Positions 15,813-24,887 of a stretch of 43,660 bases of DNA are shown here, piece by piece. The DNA comes from an uncultured Succinivibrionaceae bacterium (GTDB lineage: Bacteria > Pseudomonadota > Gammaproteobacteria > Enterobacterales > Succinivibrionaceae): NCBI GenBank assembly GCA_944390105.1, contig CALXOV010000062.1:1-43660 (forward strand), in the 5' to 3' direction. The notes beneath the pieces were generated by a model, which saw only the letters and a list, made by a program, of their open reading frames with translations, did no database searches and was not told the origin of the DNA. The number at the start of each line of letters is the position of its first letter. Within the stretch, counting starts at the first letter, position 1. The position numbers and the translations under genes were made by a program.

Positions 15813-18650
15813 ATGGACGAAATCATTATCCGCGGGGCTAAAACCCATAATTTAAAAAATTTAAATCTGACGCTACCGCGCAATAAGCTGTGCGTGATTA
15901 CCGGACTATCCGGCTCCGGCAAGTCTTCTTTGGCCTTTGATACGCTGTATGCTGAAGGACAGCGCCGCTACGTCGAATCATTATCGTCATATGCAAGGCA
16001 GTTCCTGCAGCTGATGGATAAACCGGATGTAGAAAGCATCGAAGGACTGTCGCCGGCGATCTCTATTGAGCAGAAATCGACTTCGCATAATCCGCGCTCC
16101 ACCGTGGGTACCATTACCGAAATCCATGATTATCTGCGTCTTTTATGGGCGCGCGTCGGGATTGCGCGCTGTCCGGAGCATGGCACGGTACTCAAAGCGC
16201 AGACCGTATCGCAGATGGTCGATCAGGTGCTGACCCTGCCTGAAAACAGCCGTTACATGATTTTGGCGCCGGTGGTGCGCGGCCGCAAGGGTGAATACCG
16301 GCAGCTGTTTGCCGACTTAGCGCGCGACGGCTTCATCCGCGCCCGCGTGGACGGTGCGATCTGCGACTTAGCCGATCCTCCCACGCTGTCGCTGCGCACT
16401 AAACATACCATTGAAGTAATTATTGATAGATTTAAGATAAAGCCTGACTTAAAGCAGCGCTTAGCCGATTCCTTTGAAACTGCCCTGAAACTGGCCGACG
16501 GTCTGGCCATTGCCGCACCGCTTGACGAATCTTCAAGTGCTGACGAGCTGTTGTTTTCTGCGCGCTATTCCTGCCCCATCTGTGGATATGCCATTGATGA
16601 GCTTGAACCGCGCAATTTCTCCTTTAATAATCCGCACGGTGCGTGCCCGGAGTGCGACGGCTTGGGAGTAAAGATGGTCTTTTCTGAGGAAAAAATCGTC
16701 GACCCGCACTTATCCATCGCCGCAGGCGCCATTAAAGGTTGGGATCGAAGAGCCTTTTTCTACTATCGACTACTTGAGGCTGTCGCTAAACATTATCAGA
16801 TTGATGTAAATACTCCATTTGGCGAACTTACGCGCGCGCAGCAGGAACTTTTCCTCTACGGGACTAAAGAGCCTATCCCGATGGAATTTGTGTCGATGGG
16901 CGGTAAAGTCAAGGAAAAGCGCATTCTGCCTTTTGAAGGAGTGATCCCTAATTTTGAACGGCGACTGCATGAAACCGAATCCGACGCGGTACGCGAGGAG
17001 CTGACTAAATTAATGACCGCGATGCCGTGTCCGGCTTGTCACGGCGCACGCTTAAAGCGCGAGTACTGCCATGTTTTTGTCGGTGAAAAATCCCTTCCGC
17101 AGATTAATGAGCTGTCGATTGCCCAAGCCTATGACTTTTTTGACAACTTAAAGTTAAGCGCGCAGGAGCATTCGATTGCCGATCGTATCTTAAAAGAGAT
17201 TAAGGCGCGCCTGACTTTCCTTATCAATGTCGGTCTGTCCTACCTGAATTTAGGCCGATCGGCCGAGACGCTGTCGGGCGGAGAGGCACAGCGTATTCGT
17301 TTGGCAAGTCAAATTGGCGCCGGACTGGTCGGTGTCATGTACACCTTAGATGAGCCCTCTATCGGTCTGCATCAGCGCGACAATCAAAAGCTGCTTGATG
17401 CCCTTGCCCACCTACGCGATCTCGGCAATACCGTCATTGTGGTAGAACATGATGAAGATGCCATTCGCCAAGCGGACTTTGTGGTCGACATTGGCCCGGG
17501 AGCGGGCGTGCATGGCGGCAACGTGGTAGCGTCCGGGACGCCGCAGGAGATCGTAAACTGCAAAGAGTCGCTGACCGGCGATTATCTGGCCGGGCGCAAG
17601 CGTATAGCCATCCCCCAAAAGCGCCTTAAAGGCAAAAAGCAACAGATGCTTACCTTAAAGGGCTGTAGCGGCAATAATTTAAAGCATATTGATGTATCCA
17701 TTCCCTGCGGGATCTTTACCGTAGTCACTGGGGTGTCCGGCTCGGGCAAATCGACCTTAATTAACGATACCCTAGTGCGCGCGCTACTGCCGCGGCTAAA
17801 TGCGGCCCAGCCCGATGGCGAAGCAGCGCCGTTTGACAGCATCACCGGCCTTGATAATTTTGATCGCTTAATCTGTATCGATCAAAGCCCCATCGGCCGC
17901 ACTCCGCGCTCTAATCCCGCCACCTACGTCGGAATGTTCCAGCATATCCGCGAGCTATTTGCGCAAACCCCGGAAGCCCGCGCCCGCGGCTACGGTCCAG
18001 GCCGCTTCTCCTTTAACGTCAAGGGCGGACGCTGCGAAGCTTGTCAGGGCGACGGCACCATCAAGGTAGCCATGCACTTCCTGCCCGATATCTACGTGCA
18101 GTGTGAGGCTTGCCATGGGCAGCGCTATAACCGCGAAACCTTAGAGGTAACCTATAAGGGCAAGAACATCTCGCAGGTGCTCAATATGACCATTGAAGAA
18201 GCCCTCGCCTTCTTTGCCCCGGTACCGCAGGTGGCGCGCAAGCTGCAAACATTAATGGATGTTGGTCTGTCATACATTACCTTAGGCCAGGCCGCCACTA
18301 CCTTCTCAGGCGGAGAGGCGCAACGCATTAAGCTGTCTAAAGAGCTGTCCAAGCGCTCCACCGGCCGCACGCTTTACGTACTAGATGAACCGACTACTGG
18401 ACTTCATTTCCACGATATTAAGCAACTTTTAGAAGTCCTGATGCGGCTTCGCGATGAGGGCAACACCATTGTGGTAATTGAACACAATTTAGATATTATC
18501 AAATGTGCGGATCATATTATTGATTTAGGCCCGGAAGGCGGCAGCGGCGGCGGGGAGATCATCGTTACCGGTACCCCCGAGGAAGTTGCTGCCTGCGAGC
18601 GCTCGTATACCGGACAATTTTTAAAACCCCTGCTGCAACGCGGCTGGTAA
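15813..18650 (+). CDS. uvrA: Excinuclease ABC subunit A (UvrA)
   Basis: ATPase that recognises DNA damage and loads UvrB in nucleotide excision repair. The 945-residue protein (E. coli 940) contains two ABC modules: Walker [11 protein letters not shown] (about 31-40) and [10 protein letters not shown] (about 641-650), signatures [12 protein letters not shown] (about 487) and [15 protein letters not shown] (about 830), and Walker B segments ending LDEPSIGLH and LDEPTTGLH. Three Cys zinc modules are visible: CPICG with CPEC (about 253-280), CPAC (about 405) and CEAC with CEAC (about 738-765). The start is ATG 15813 with a nearby GAAGA. The DUF2750 gene follows after 29 bases. Confidence 0.97.
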   Translation: MDEIIIRGAKTHNLKNLNLTLPRNKLCVITGLSGSGKSSLAFDTLYAEGQRRYVESLSSYARQFLQLMDKPDVESIEGLSPAISIEQKSTSHNPRSTVGTITEIHDYLRLLWARVGIARCPEHGTVLKAQTVSQMVDQVLTLPENSRYMILAPVVRGRKGEYRQLFADLARDGFIRARVDGAICDLADPPTLSLRTKHTIEVIIDRFKIKPDLKQRLADSFETALKLADGLAIAAPLDESSSADELLFSARYSCPICGYAIDELEPRNFSFNNPHGACPECDGLGVKMVFSEEKIVDPHLSIAAGAIKGWDRRAFFYYRLLEAVAKHYQIDVNTPFGELTRAQQELFLYGTKEPIPMEFVSMGGKVKEKRILPFEGVIPNFERRLHETESDAVREELTKLMTAMPCPACHGARLKREYCHVFVGEKSLPQINELSIAQAYDFFDNLKLSAQEHSIADRILKEIKARLTFLINVGLSYLNLGRSAETLSGGEAQRIRLASQIGAGLVGVMYTLDEPSIGLHQRDNQKLLDALAHLRDLGNTVIVVEHDEDAIRQADFVVDIGPGAGVHGGNVVASGTPQEIVNCKESLTGDYLAGRKRIAIPQKRLKGKKQQMLTLKGCSGNNLKHIDVSIPCGIFTVVTGVSGSGKSTLINDTLVRALLPRLNAAQPDGEAAPFDSITGLDNFDRLICIDQSPIGRTPRSNPATYVGMFQHIRELFAQTPEARARGYGPGRFSFNVKGGRCEACQGDGTIKVAMHFLPDIYVQCEACHGQRYNRETLEVTYKGKNISQVLNMTIEEALAFFAPVPQVARKLQTLMDVGLSYITLGQAATTFSGGEAQRIKLSKELSKRSTGRTLYVLDEPTTGLHFHDIKQLLEVLMRLRDEGNTIVVIEHNLDIIKCADHIIDLGPEGGSGGGEIIVTGTPEEVAACERSYTGQFLKPLLQRGW

Positions 18651-18679
18651 CCTACCATCTCACCTTACAGGAGAGCATT

Positions 18680-19075
18680 ATGGACGAGTTAAGTGATAAG
18701 GAATTGGCTGCGGTGCAGCAGCTCAATGCTGACTATCGCCAAGCCCATTTTATTCAGAAAATAAAGCACACCCACGCGTTGTGCATCCTTGCTGACGCTG
18801 ACGGACCTTTTTTAATGGAAGACCGCGACAGTGCTGAGGATGGGACGCGCGCCACTTTGCTGCCGGTGTGGAGTCATCCACGCCTAGCTGAGACCTTCAT
18901 GCAGCAGACCGAGCTGCAGGGGTTTAGCGTCAAAACAATCGCGCTACCGCTGTTTGTCGATAAATGGCTGCCGTTTTTACAGCAACAGCAGCTGCTAATG
19001 GCACTGCTGCCGGTAGCAGGTAGCGATTTTAATGTGCTGGAGCCCGCTGAGTTTTGCACTGCTTGTAGTGCCTAG
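18680..19075 (+). CDS. DUF2750-family protein
   Basis: A 131-residue soluble protein of unknown function. The ordering VCILADADGPFLMED-like strand, LLPVWSHPRLAETFM (about 56-70), FVDKWLPFLQQQQLLMALLPV (about 89-109) and FNVLEPAEF near the end is the pattern of the DUF2750 family (a 'LP-W-H' strand-helix followed by a 'W-L-P-L' helix). It starts 29 bases after uvrA, with CAGGAGAGCATT ahead of ATG 18680, so it is probably co-transcribed with uvrA. Its stop overlaps that of the convergent M20 gene. No catalytic residues are apparent and I do not assign a function. Confidence 0.7.
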   Translation: MDELSDKELAAVQQLNADYRQAHFIQKIKHTHALCILADADGPFLMEDRDSAEDGTRATLLPVWSHPRLAETFMQQTELQGFSVKTIALPLFVDKWLPFLQQQQLLMALLPVAGSDFNVLEPAEFCTACSA

Positions 19076-20457
19076 TCCTGCATCACCGCAGCAATATGCG
19101 CCCTGACGCCGGCTTTTAAGGCCGCGTCATCAATCACAAACTTATCCGAGTGATTGTTAGCTGCCTGATGCACTCCCGGCGCATCAACCCCTAAGAACAT
19201 GAAGACGCCTGGTACCTGCTGAGCAAAAAAGGAAAAGTCCTCGGAGGCGCCTGGGTTCCATGTAGACTCCACGGCATTAAGGCCCCAGCTTTGCAGACTG
19301 CGCACCGTGGCCGCGGCTAAGTCAGGATCGTTATAGGTGACGGGATAAATCTCAATGATGCGGCTGTAAGCCTTTGCGCCATAGGCCGTTGCCGTCCCGT
19401 CCGCCACCTGCGGGATACGCTGCAACAAAAGCTTACGGATATCAGCATTATTGGAGCGAATGGTGCCTTCGAGCTCAGCATGGCCCGTCATCACATTGGA
19501 AGTCTCTCCCGCCTGCAGGCGCCCCACAGTAATGACGCCCATACCTTGGGTCAAATCAATATTGCGCGCCACAATCTGCTGCAAATTCAATACTAAAGAC
19601 GAGGCCGTCAGCGCCGCATCTACCCCGCTCCATGGCATAGCGCCATGCGCCTGCACGCCTTCAATCTTAATTAAGAACGCATCCACACTGTTAAGCGTCG
19701 GCCCTTTGGCAATTAAGAGCTTGCCGCTTGGCTGGCGTGCCATCACGTGAATACCGAACATGCGCTCAATGCCGTAACGTTTAAGCAAGCCGTCCTGCAC
19801 TAACGCATTGGCCCCCGAGAGCTTTTGCGTATTTAGCGTATACGGATCGTCAATCGAGTCACCCTCTTCAGCCGGCTGGAACACAAACACTACGGTGCGA
19901 TCAATCTCGCTACGATGCTGAGCCATAATTTTAGCCGCCGACAGCAGCATAGCCATATGCGCGTCATGACCGCACATGTGCGAAACCGCCGTAGTTTTGC
20001 CAAACAAAGTGCCCTGAGCGTTGCTGGCATAGGCAAGACCGGTATTTTCCTTAATCGGCAAAGCATCAATATCTGCCCGTAAGCCGACTGCATGCCCTTT
20101 GCCGGGATTGAGAATACCGATCACAGCCGTCGGAGCATGCGGCGTGCCCTTAACCACCTCAATACCCTGTGCACTTAAAAAATCGGCAATATATTGAGCA
20201 GTGGCATACTCCTGATTACCCAGCTCCGGATGCTGATGCAGATAATGGCGTAGCGCTACGGTATTGGCATATTCGGCCTCCACCGCATCCTGCAGCCATG
20301 CAGGCGCCGCAGACATTTTCGCAGCCGGTGTAGCACCGCTGTGCGCAGCTACTGTGGCACCGCTCAAACTATCCGGGGCAGGAACTGCGGTGCAGGCCGT
20401 CAACAGCGCTAAACTAAGCGGCAGTAAGACGTAGCGGTAAAACTTTAATTTGAACAC
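19072..20457 (-). CDS. Lipoprotein M20D-family amidohydrolase (hippurate/IAA-amino-acid hydrolase type)
   Basis: Metal-dependent amidohydrolase or carboxypeptidase of family M20. The frame is open to 20532, but a GTG at 20457 with AGAAGGAAAA in front is the likely start and places a lipoprotein signal (residues 1-22, VLLPLSLALLTAC) at the N-terminus; Cys22 would be lipid-modified, and the following Thr does not signal inner-membrane retention, so an outer-membrane lipoprotein is likely. The enzyme part has GLRADIDALPIKENT (about 130-144), the metal site MCGHDAHMAM (about 166-175) and FQPAEEG (about 200). Length is 461 residues including an Ala/Ser-rich linker after the Cys. Most relatives are cytosolic, so the secretion signal is unusual. 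Substrate unknown. Confidence 0.85.
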   Translation of the reverse strand: MFKLKFYRYVLLPLSLALLTACTAVPAPDSLSGATVAAHSGATPAAKMSAAPAWLQDAVEAEYANTVALRHYLHQHPELGNQEYATAQYIADFLSAQGIEVVKGTPHAPTAVIGILNPGKGHAVGLRADIDALPIKENTGLAYASNAQGTLFGKTTAVSHMCGHDAHMAMLLSAAKIMAQHRSEIDRTVVFVFQPAEEGDSIDDPYTLNTQKLSGANALVQDGLLKRYGIERMFGIHVMARQPSGKLLIAKGPTLNSVDAFLIKIEGVQAHGAMPWSGVDAALTASSLVLNLQQIVARNIDLTQGMGVITVGRLQAGETSNVMTGHAELEGTIRSNNADIRKLLLQRIPQVADGTATAYGAKAYSRIIEIYPVTYNDPDLAAATVRSLQSWGLNAVESTWNPGASEDFSFFAQQVPGVFMFLGVDAPGVHQAANNHSDKFVIDDAALKAGVRAHIAAVMQD

Positions 20458-20694
20458 TGTTTTTCCTTCTGGCAATACACTGAGCACTATCTTAACGAAG
20501 CCGCCGCACAAAAACCGCGACACCGCCCGCACTTAATCCCAAGGGCCTCCATGGACACAGTAAAATAGCGCTTTGCCGCCTAGCACACAAAGCAAGCTTG
20601 TCATCAAGCGTCAAGCAAGAGGCGCTTACTCACAGTAAGGCTGCGGCCTTAGGCAAAAGCGCAGGTAAGCTCATACCTTTTATAGCCATGCCCA

Positions 20695-21990
20695 TTAAGC
20701 AAAAAGCTCAGGATCCTGAACTACAACAGCAATAGCCTCACACAGCTGTTGCAACTGTGCGGAACTAATCACAAAAGGCGGCATCACATAAAGTAGCCTC
20801 CCGAGCGGTCTTATCCACACGCCCATGCTGACCAAACGCTCCATAGCCTCACGCATCTTAACCGGGCGATACGTCTCTACCACCCCTACTGCTCCCAAGA
20901 CCCGCACGTGAGCTACCTGCGGCACGGAGCACAACGGATATAGTAAGGATTTAAGCTGCGCCTCAATATGACTCACTCGCTCCTGCCAAGGTGAAGCCAG
21001 CAACAAACGGCATGAAGCGTTACTCACGGCACACGCTAAAGGATTTGCCATAAAAGTTGGGCCATGCATCAGCGCCTGCGGAGCATAGTGCCCCAGCACC
21101 TGTGCTATCTCCTCGGAAGTCACTACCGCTGCCAACGGCAGATAGCCACCGCTCAATCCTTTACCGATGCACATTATATCGGGGCAGATCCCTGCATATT
21201 CGCAGGCAAACAAACGCCCAATGCGGCCAAAGCCGGTGGCTATTTCATCAACTATCAGCTTAATGCCATAGGTGCGACACTGTTCGCTCAAACAGCGCAA
21301 ATATTGCGGATGGTAAAAACGCATTCCGCCAGCCCCCTGCAAAACAGGCTCCACGATCACTGCAGCTAAGGAATGCCGCCGCCGCTGTAACAGTTCCTGC
21401 ATAGGCGCAAAGTCTTGCTCATCCCAAGGATCGTCAAAACTGCAGCGCGGAGCCGGCGCAAAATAGCGGATCGGCAGTAGCGGCTTAAATAAGCGATGCA
21501 TGCCGGCCACAGGATCGCATACTGACATCGCGTTCCAGGTATCGCCGTGATATCCTCCAGCAATTGAGGCAATTTCACATTTTTCGCTGCTGCCCTGCGC
21601 CAACTGATACTGCAGCACCATTTTTAGTGCTGCCTCCACGGCTACAGATCCACTGTCCACGAAAAAGATGCGCTGCAGCCCCTTCGGCACCATGCCAAGC
21701 AAAGTTTTACCCAAGGCAACAGCAGCCTCATGAGTAAGCCCGCCGAACATAACATGCGCCATTCGCGACAATTGCGCTGCAAGTGCCGCATTAAGTTCTG
21801 GCACGTTATAGCCATGTAGCGCGCACCACCATGATGACGTGCCGTCAATAAGCGCTGTACCATCGCTTAAGACCAGACAGCAGCCAGTAGCTGACGTTAC
21901 TTTTAAAGCCGGAAGCGGCATAAGCGGAGAGGTATACGGATGGAGCAGATGCTCCTTATCAAAGTTATCAATTAACTTATCAAACTGCAT
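20695..21990 (-). CDS. bioA: Adenosylmethionine-8-amino-7-oxononanoate aminotransferase (BioA)
   Basis: PLP enzyme that converts KAPA to DAPA in biotin synthesis, using S-adenosylmethionine as amino donor. The frame opens at 22035 but ATG 21990 is the conserved start (MQFDKLIDNFDKEHLLHPYT), giving 431 residues against 429 in E. coli. Visible motifs are GTSSWWCALHGYN (about 51-63), HVMFGGLTHE, FVDSGSVAVEAALKM, GYHGDTWNAMSVCDP (about 148), DEIATGFGR and the PLP-lysine segment CIGKGLSGG (about 268). It overlaps bioB by 11 bases, with an AGG-x-GG upstream, and is the second gene of a bioBA operon. No terminator with a T run was seen after it. Confidence 0.95.
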   Translation of the reverse strand: MQFDKLIDNFDKEHLLHPYTSPLMPLPALKVTSATGCCLVLSDGTALIDGTSSWWCALHGYNVPELNAALAAQLSRMAHVMFGGLTHEAAVALGKTLLGMVPKGLQRIFFVDSGSVAVEAALKMVLQYQLAQGSSEKCEIASIAGGYHGDTWNAMSVCDPVAGMHRLFKPLLPIRYFAPAPRCSFDDPWDEQDFAPMQELLQRRRHSLAAVIVEPVLQGAGGMRFYHPQYLRCLSEQCRTYGIKLIVDEIATGFGRIGRLFACEYAGICPDIMCIGKGLSGGYLPLAAVVTSEEIAQVLGHYAPQALMHGPTFMANPLACAVSNASCRLLLASPWQERVSHIEAQLKSLLYPLCSVPQVAHVRVLGAVGVVETYRPVKMREAMERLVSMGVWIRPLGRLLYVMPPFVISSAQLQQLCEAIAVVVQDPELFA

Positions 21991-22936
21991 AGCCGGCCTG
22001 CGCAAAAATAATTTTATCGTGCGCAAACGTCGCACCTGAGGTAGTCAAAAAATCCCCCACAATCGCTGCATTGATGCCGCTATACAATGCCTGGCGGAGC
22101 ACTTCCTCCGTAAGTTGCCTCCGTCCGCCTGCCAAACGTAGATAAGCGTGCGGCAGAATGAAGCGAAACAGCGCAATCGTGCGCAGGATCTCATCTTCAG
22201 ACAGCGGATCCTGCTTAGCCAGCGGGGTTCCGGCAATGGGCTGCAGCAAATTAAGCGGAACAGAGTCGACCTGCAGCTGGCGCAACGTCTGCGCCAGCTG
22301 CACCCGATCGTCCATACTTTCCCCCATGCCGATAATGCCGCCGGAACATACACTAAGTCCCGCCGCTTGCGCATCTTGCAACACTGCAATCTTTTCCTGA
22401 TAGCTATGCGTAGTACACACCTGAGGGAAAAAGGATGCCGAGCTTTCTAAATTACAATGACAACGCTCAAGACCAGCTTCTTTCAGGGCCGCTAACTGTT
22501 CTAGACTGAGCAGGCCAAGCGAAGCACACAGGGATAAAGAAGTGTTTTCTTTTAAATATTTAATGATGACCAGCAATGATGCAAAATCATGCGCTGTCGG
22601 TTTTTTACCGCCCGTCACCAGAGAAAAGCGATGAATTCCCTGCCGTTCACAAGCCAGCGCAGCCTGCAGGCAACGGTCCTTATCAATTAAAGGATAAACT
22701 GTAGTCACGGCATGATAGCGCCCCGCCTGCGCACACCAGCGGCAATCCTCACTGCAGCGCCCACATTTGGCATTGATGATGGAACATGCATCAAAACGCT
22801 GCGGAGCACAGACACGGGTGATCGCATGCGCCGCAGCAAGCAGCTCCGGCAGCACAGGATAATGCATTAAAAAAGTTAGATCCGCGCTGTGAAGCGGTTC
22901 ACCGGCTATAACTTTTGCCTGCAAAGTCTTTAGCAT
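21980..22936 (-). CDS. bioB: Biotin synthase (BioB), anaerobe/Bacteroides-like form
   Basis: Radical-SAM enzyme that inserts sulfur into dethiobiotin. The cluster motif C61-SED-C65-RW-C68 is intact, and CASLGLL (Cys137), CSGGIIGMGE (Cys197) and RLAGGRRQ (Arg) match the classical enzyme. However, the 2Fe-2S ligand equivalent to E. coli Cys97 is Ser105 (RFSLVTGG), and the YNHNLDT motif is HCNLESS with Cys161, followed by Cys174. This pattern is as I remember it from Bacteroides-type BioB. It has 318 residues, shorter than E. coli (346). AAGGAGAAGCCGTT precedes ATG 22936. It heads a bioBA operon divergent from bioD. It may use a different sulfur-donor cluster from the textbook enzyme. Confidence 0.93.
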   Translation of the reverse strand: MLKTLQAKVIAGEPLHSADLTFLMHYPVLPELLAAAHAITRVCAPQRFDACSIINAKCGRCSEDCRWCAQAGRYHAVTTVYPLIDKDRCLQAALACERQGIHRFSLVTGGKKPTAHDFASLLVIIKYLKENTSLSLCASLGLLSLEQLAALKEAGLERCHCNLESSASFFPQVCTTHSYQEKIAVLQDAQAAGLSVCSGGIIGMGESMDDRVQLAQTLRQLQVDSVPLNLLQPIAGTPLAKQDPLSEDEILRTIALFRFILPHAYLRLAGGRRQLTEEVLRQALYSGINAAIVGDFLTTSGATFAHDKIIFAQAGYAV

Positions 22937-23135
22937 AACGGCTTCTCCTTAGCATAAGCATCCATGCGCTATAGCCACGAGTATAAGACGCCGCTCCTCT
23001 GCTCCCAAGCATCGCAGCACTTTGGTTAACTAGGCGGTGAAATATCTTGACGCAGCGGCATGCGGCTAAGGACAATCCTCAAGACGGAGGCGGCAAGCAT
23101 TCCCTGCACCAGCAAAACACCCAGGAGACATCAAC
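22937..23135. promoter_or_regulatory. bioB-bioD divergent gap
   Basis: This 199-base gap must hold promoters for bioBA (minus) and bioD (plus). A single GGTTAAC half-site (23024-23030) resembles one arm of a BirA operator, but I find no partner arm at the usual spacing, so BirA control is not supported here. No confident -35/-10 pair was identified. Confidence 0.4.
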
Positions 23136-23831
23136 ATGCAAGCTATTTTCGTAACCGGCACCGACACCGACGTCGGCAAAACTTACATCAGTGCCCTCAT
23201 GTGTCAGGAGCTACGCCAACAGGGTTTAAATATAGGTTATTACAAGGCCGCAGCCAGCGGTACTTTAGATTTTGCAGCTTCCGATGCCGGCAGAGTAAAG
23301 CTACAGGCGCAGCTGCCGCAACCCCCTGCAAGCATGCTGTCTTACCGCTATGCTGCTGCCTGCTCGCCGCATTTAGCAGCCCGGCAGACGCAACAGTTTG
23401 CGACTCGCTCACAGATCATAAAGGACTTTAATGCCGTTGCGGCCACACATGATTATCTGGTGATGGAAGGTGCTGGCGGAATCATCTGTCCTTTAACCTG
23501 GCAGCCCAGCAATCACTTGATGCAAGCCGATATCGTAAAAGCTCTGCAACTTAAAGTTATAGTTGTCGCTGCAGCTGGGCTTGGTACTATTAATCACACC
23601 TGTTTGACTTGTTATTATCTGCAGACATTAGGCGTTGCCATTAGTGGGATAGTGCTTAATTTTTTTGATAAAGATGACCCCATGCATCAGGATAACCTGG
23701 CGATGATCGAGACACTCACGCAACTCCATGTCTGCGCCACTGTAGCGCCGCAGGGTTCAGCGCTACAGCTAAGACAAGGCGCGCTGACCTCACTGTTCAG
23801 CGCGCTAAACTTACCAATCAATGATATTTAG
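23136..23831 (+). CDS. bioD: Dethiobiotin synthetase (BioD)
   Basis: ATP-dependent carboxylation and ring closure of DAPA to dethiobiotin, the penultimate step of biotin synthesis. The 231 residues carry the P-loop GTDTDVGKTY (about 7-16), the YYKAAASG substrate-Lys segment (about 35-42, canonical Y-x-K-P-x-x-S-G) and VMEGAGGIICPL (about 107-118). CCAGGAGACATCAAC precedes ATG 23136. It is divergent from bioBA; bioF, bioC and bioH are not in this window. Its stop overlaps that of the convergent binding-protein gene by 4 bases. Confidence 0.93.
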   Translation: MQAIFVTGTDTDVGKTYISALMCQELRQQGLNIGYYKAAASGTLDFAASDAGRVKLQAQLPQPPASMLSYRYAAACSPHLAARQTQQFATRSQIIKDFNAVAATHDYLVMEGAGGIICPLTWQPSNHLMQADIVKALQLKVIVVAAAGLGTINHTCLTCYYLQTLGVAISGIVLNFFDKDDPMHQDNLAMIETLTQLHVCATVAPQGSALQLRQGALTSLFSALNLPINDI

Positions 23832-24580
23832 TCCGCAGTACCGAACCATTCCTGATGAATGGCTTTAAGCTCTCCGGACTTTTCAATGTCCTGCAGACCC
23901 TGATTGATCTTATTTAAGAGCTCAGCATTGCCCTTCTTAACCGCAATACCGTACAGATCGGGATTGGAGGTTAAGGCAGCATCCGTCAGCTCGGCAAAAT
24001 CATTGCCGCCGGCTTTCTTCATATAATACAGATTCACAGGACGGTCGTTAATTAAAGCCGCGCACCCGCCATTTTTCAGCTCAAGCAGCGCATCGGGTTC
24101 ATTGTTTAAATTCACTACCTGATTGGGCGACAGCTTTTCAGCAAAGGCCGAGCCAGTAGTACCAATCTGTGCGCAGATCTTCTGCCCCTTTAAATCCTCA
24201 GTACTTTGATACTTAGCGCTGTCAGCAGAACGCAAGACCGCAGACAAGGTACTGTTATAGTAACCAGTGGAGAAATCCACACGCTTCTGCCGCTCCTCGG
24301 TAATCGTCATGCCGGAAATAATGGCATCAATCTGCCCGGTAAGCAGCGCCGGGATCAGGCCGTCAAACGGCATAGATACAATTTCCACCTCATCGCCTTG
24401 GCTCTTTAACACCGCCTCAATCAGCTGTACGTCAAAACCGGTCGGGGTGCCGGCGGCATCGACAAACTCAAACGGGGCAAAAGTCGGGTGAGTACCCACT
24501 TTATAAGTAGCGGCCTGAACGCTGCATACGACTCCGGCCACGCACAGCGCCGCACAAGCGGCTGCAATCTTCTTTAACAT
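23828..24580 (-). CDS. Periplasmic amino-acid-binding protein (polar amino acid ABC uptake type)
   Basis: Solute receptor of the family SBP_bac_3 (ArtJ, GlnH, HisJ type). ATG 24580 with GAGGA upstream is preferred to the open frame to 24607. Residues 1-23 are a signal peptide ending VQA, and the mature protein starts ATYKVGTHPTFAPFEFVD. Typical features are GFDVQLIEAV, FDGLIPALLTGQIDAIISGM (about 79-98), TITEERQKRVDFST (about 99-112) and the C-terminal EWFGTAD. About 250 residues, normal length. No permease or ATPase gene is next to it, so its transporter partner is elsewhere. The ligand cannot be read from the motifs; polar amino acids such as Arg, Gln or His are typical for the family. Confidence 0.9.
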   Translation of the reverse strand: MLKKIAAACAALCVAGVVCSVQAATYKVGTHPTFAPFEFVDAAGTPTGFDVQLIEAVLKSQGDEVEIVSMPFDGLIPALLTGQIDAIISGMTITEERQKRVDFSTGYYNSTLSAVLRSADSAKYQSTEDLKGQKICAQIGTTGSAFAEKLSPNQVVNLNNEPDALLELKNGGCAALINDRPVNLYYMKKAGGNDFAELTDAALTSNPDLYGIAVKKGNAELLNKINQGLQDIEKSGELKAIHQEWFGTAD

Positions 24581-24887
24581 CAAAGCATCCTCATGTAAAA
24601 ACTGCACCTGCCGCAGACGTCGTCGCTGAATGCAGGACGCGCTTTCTAATAAAACAGCAGGCTTTGCACTACAATGTAACTTATATCACTGCCCATACGC
24701 TTCAACCATGCACCTATGCACCAATAATGCACAAAACGCACTAAAATTATCCATGACGGGAGCTCAGCTTTTTTCGTCCTGCCTTTGCGGGCACAGCGAT
24801 GCTTTCAGGTATAATCTGCCCGCACATATCAGTGAAATTCATTTATTCCCCGCATGCAGCGCACAATTTTTTCGGAGCAGCATATTT
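24581..24887. promoter_or_regulatory. Divergent gap between binding-protein gene and rnb
   Basis: No gene is supported here. A -10 TATAAT (24810-24815) with a weak TTGCGG -35 (24785-24790, 19-base spacing) is a plausible rnb promoter; transcription would start near 24822. The long open frame in rnb phase from 24630 is not conserved and is treated as untranslated. Confidence 0.45.

Noticed and set aside
23024..23030. BirA operator half-site (GGTTAAC)
   Set aside because: No matching arm at the 14-16-base spacing of known BirA operators; a 7-base match is expected by chance.
23060..23431. 123-codon frame overlapping bioD
   Set aside because: A frame shadow of bioD; bioD itself has a complete family pattern.
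24630..24887. N-terminal extension of about 86 residues in the RNase II frame
   Set aside because: It has no similarity to the family, no ribosome site, and the conserved N-terminus begins at ATG 24888 with GGAG upstream.
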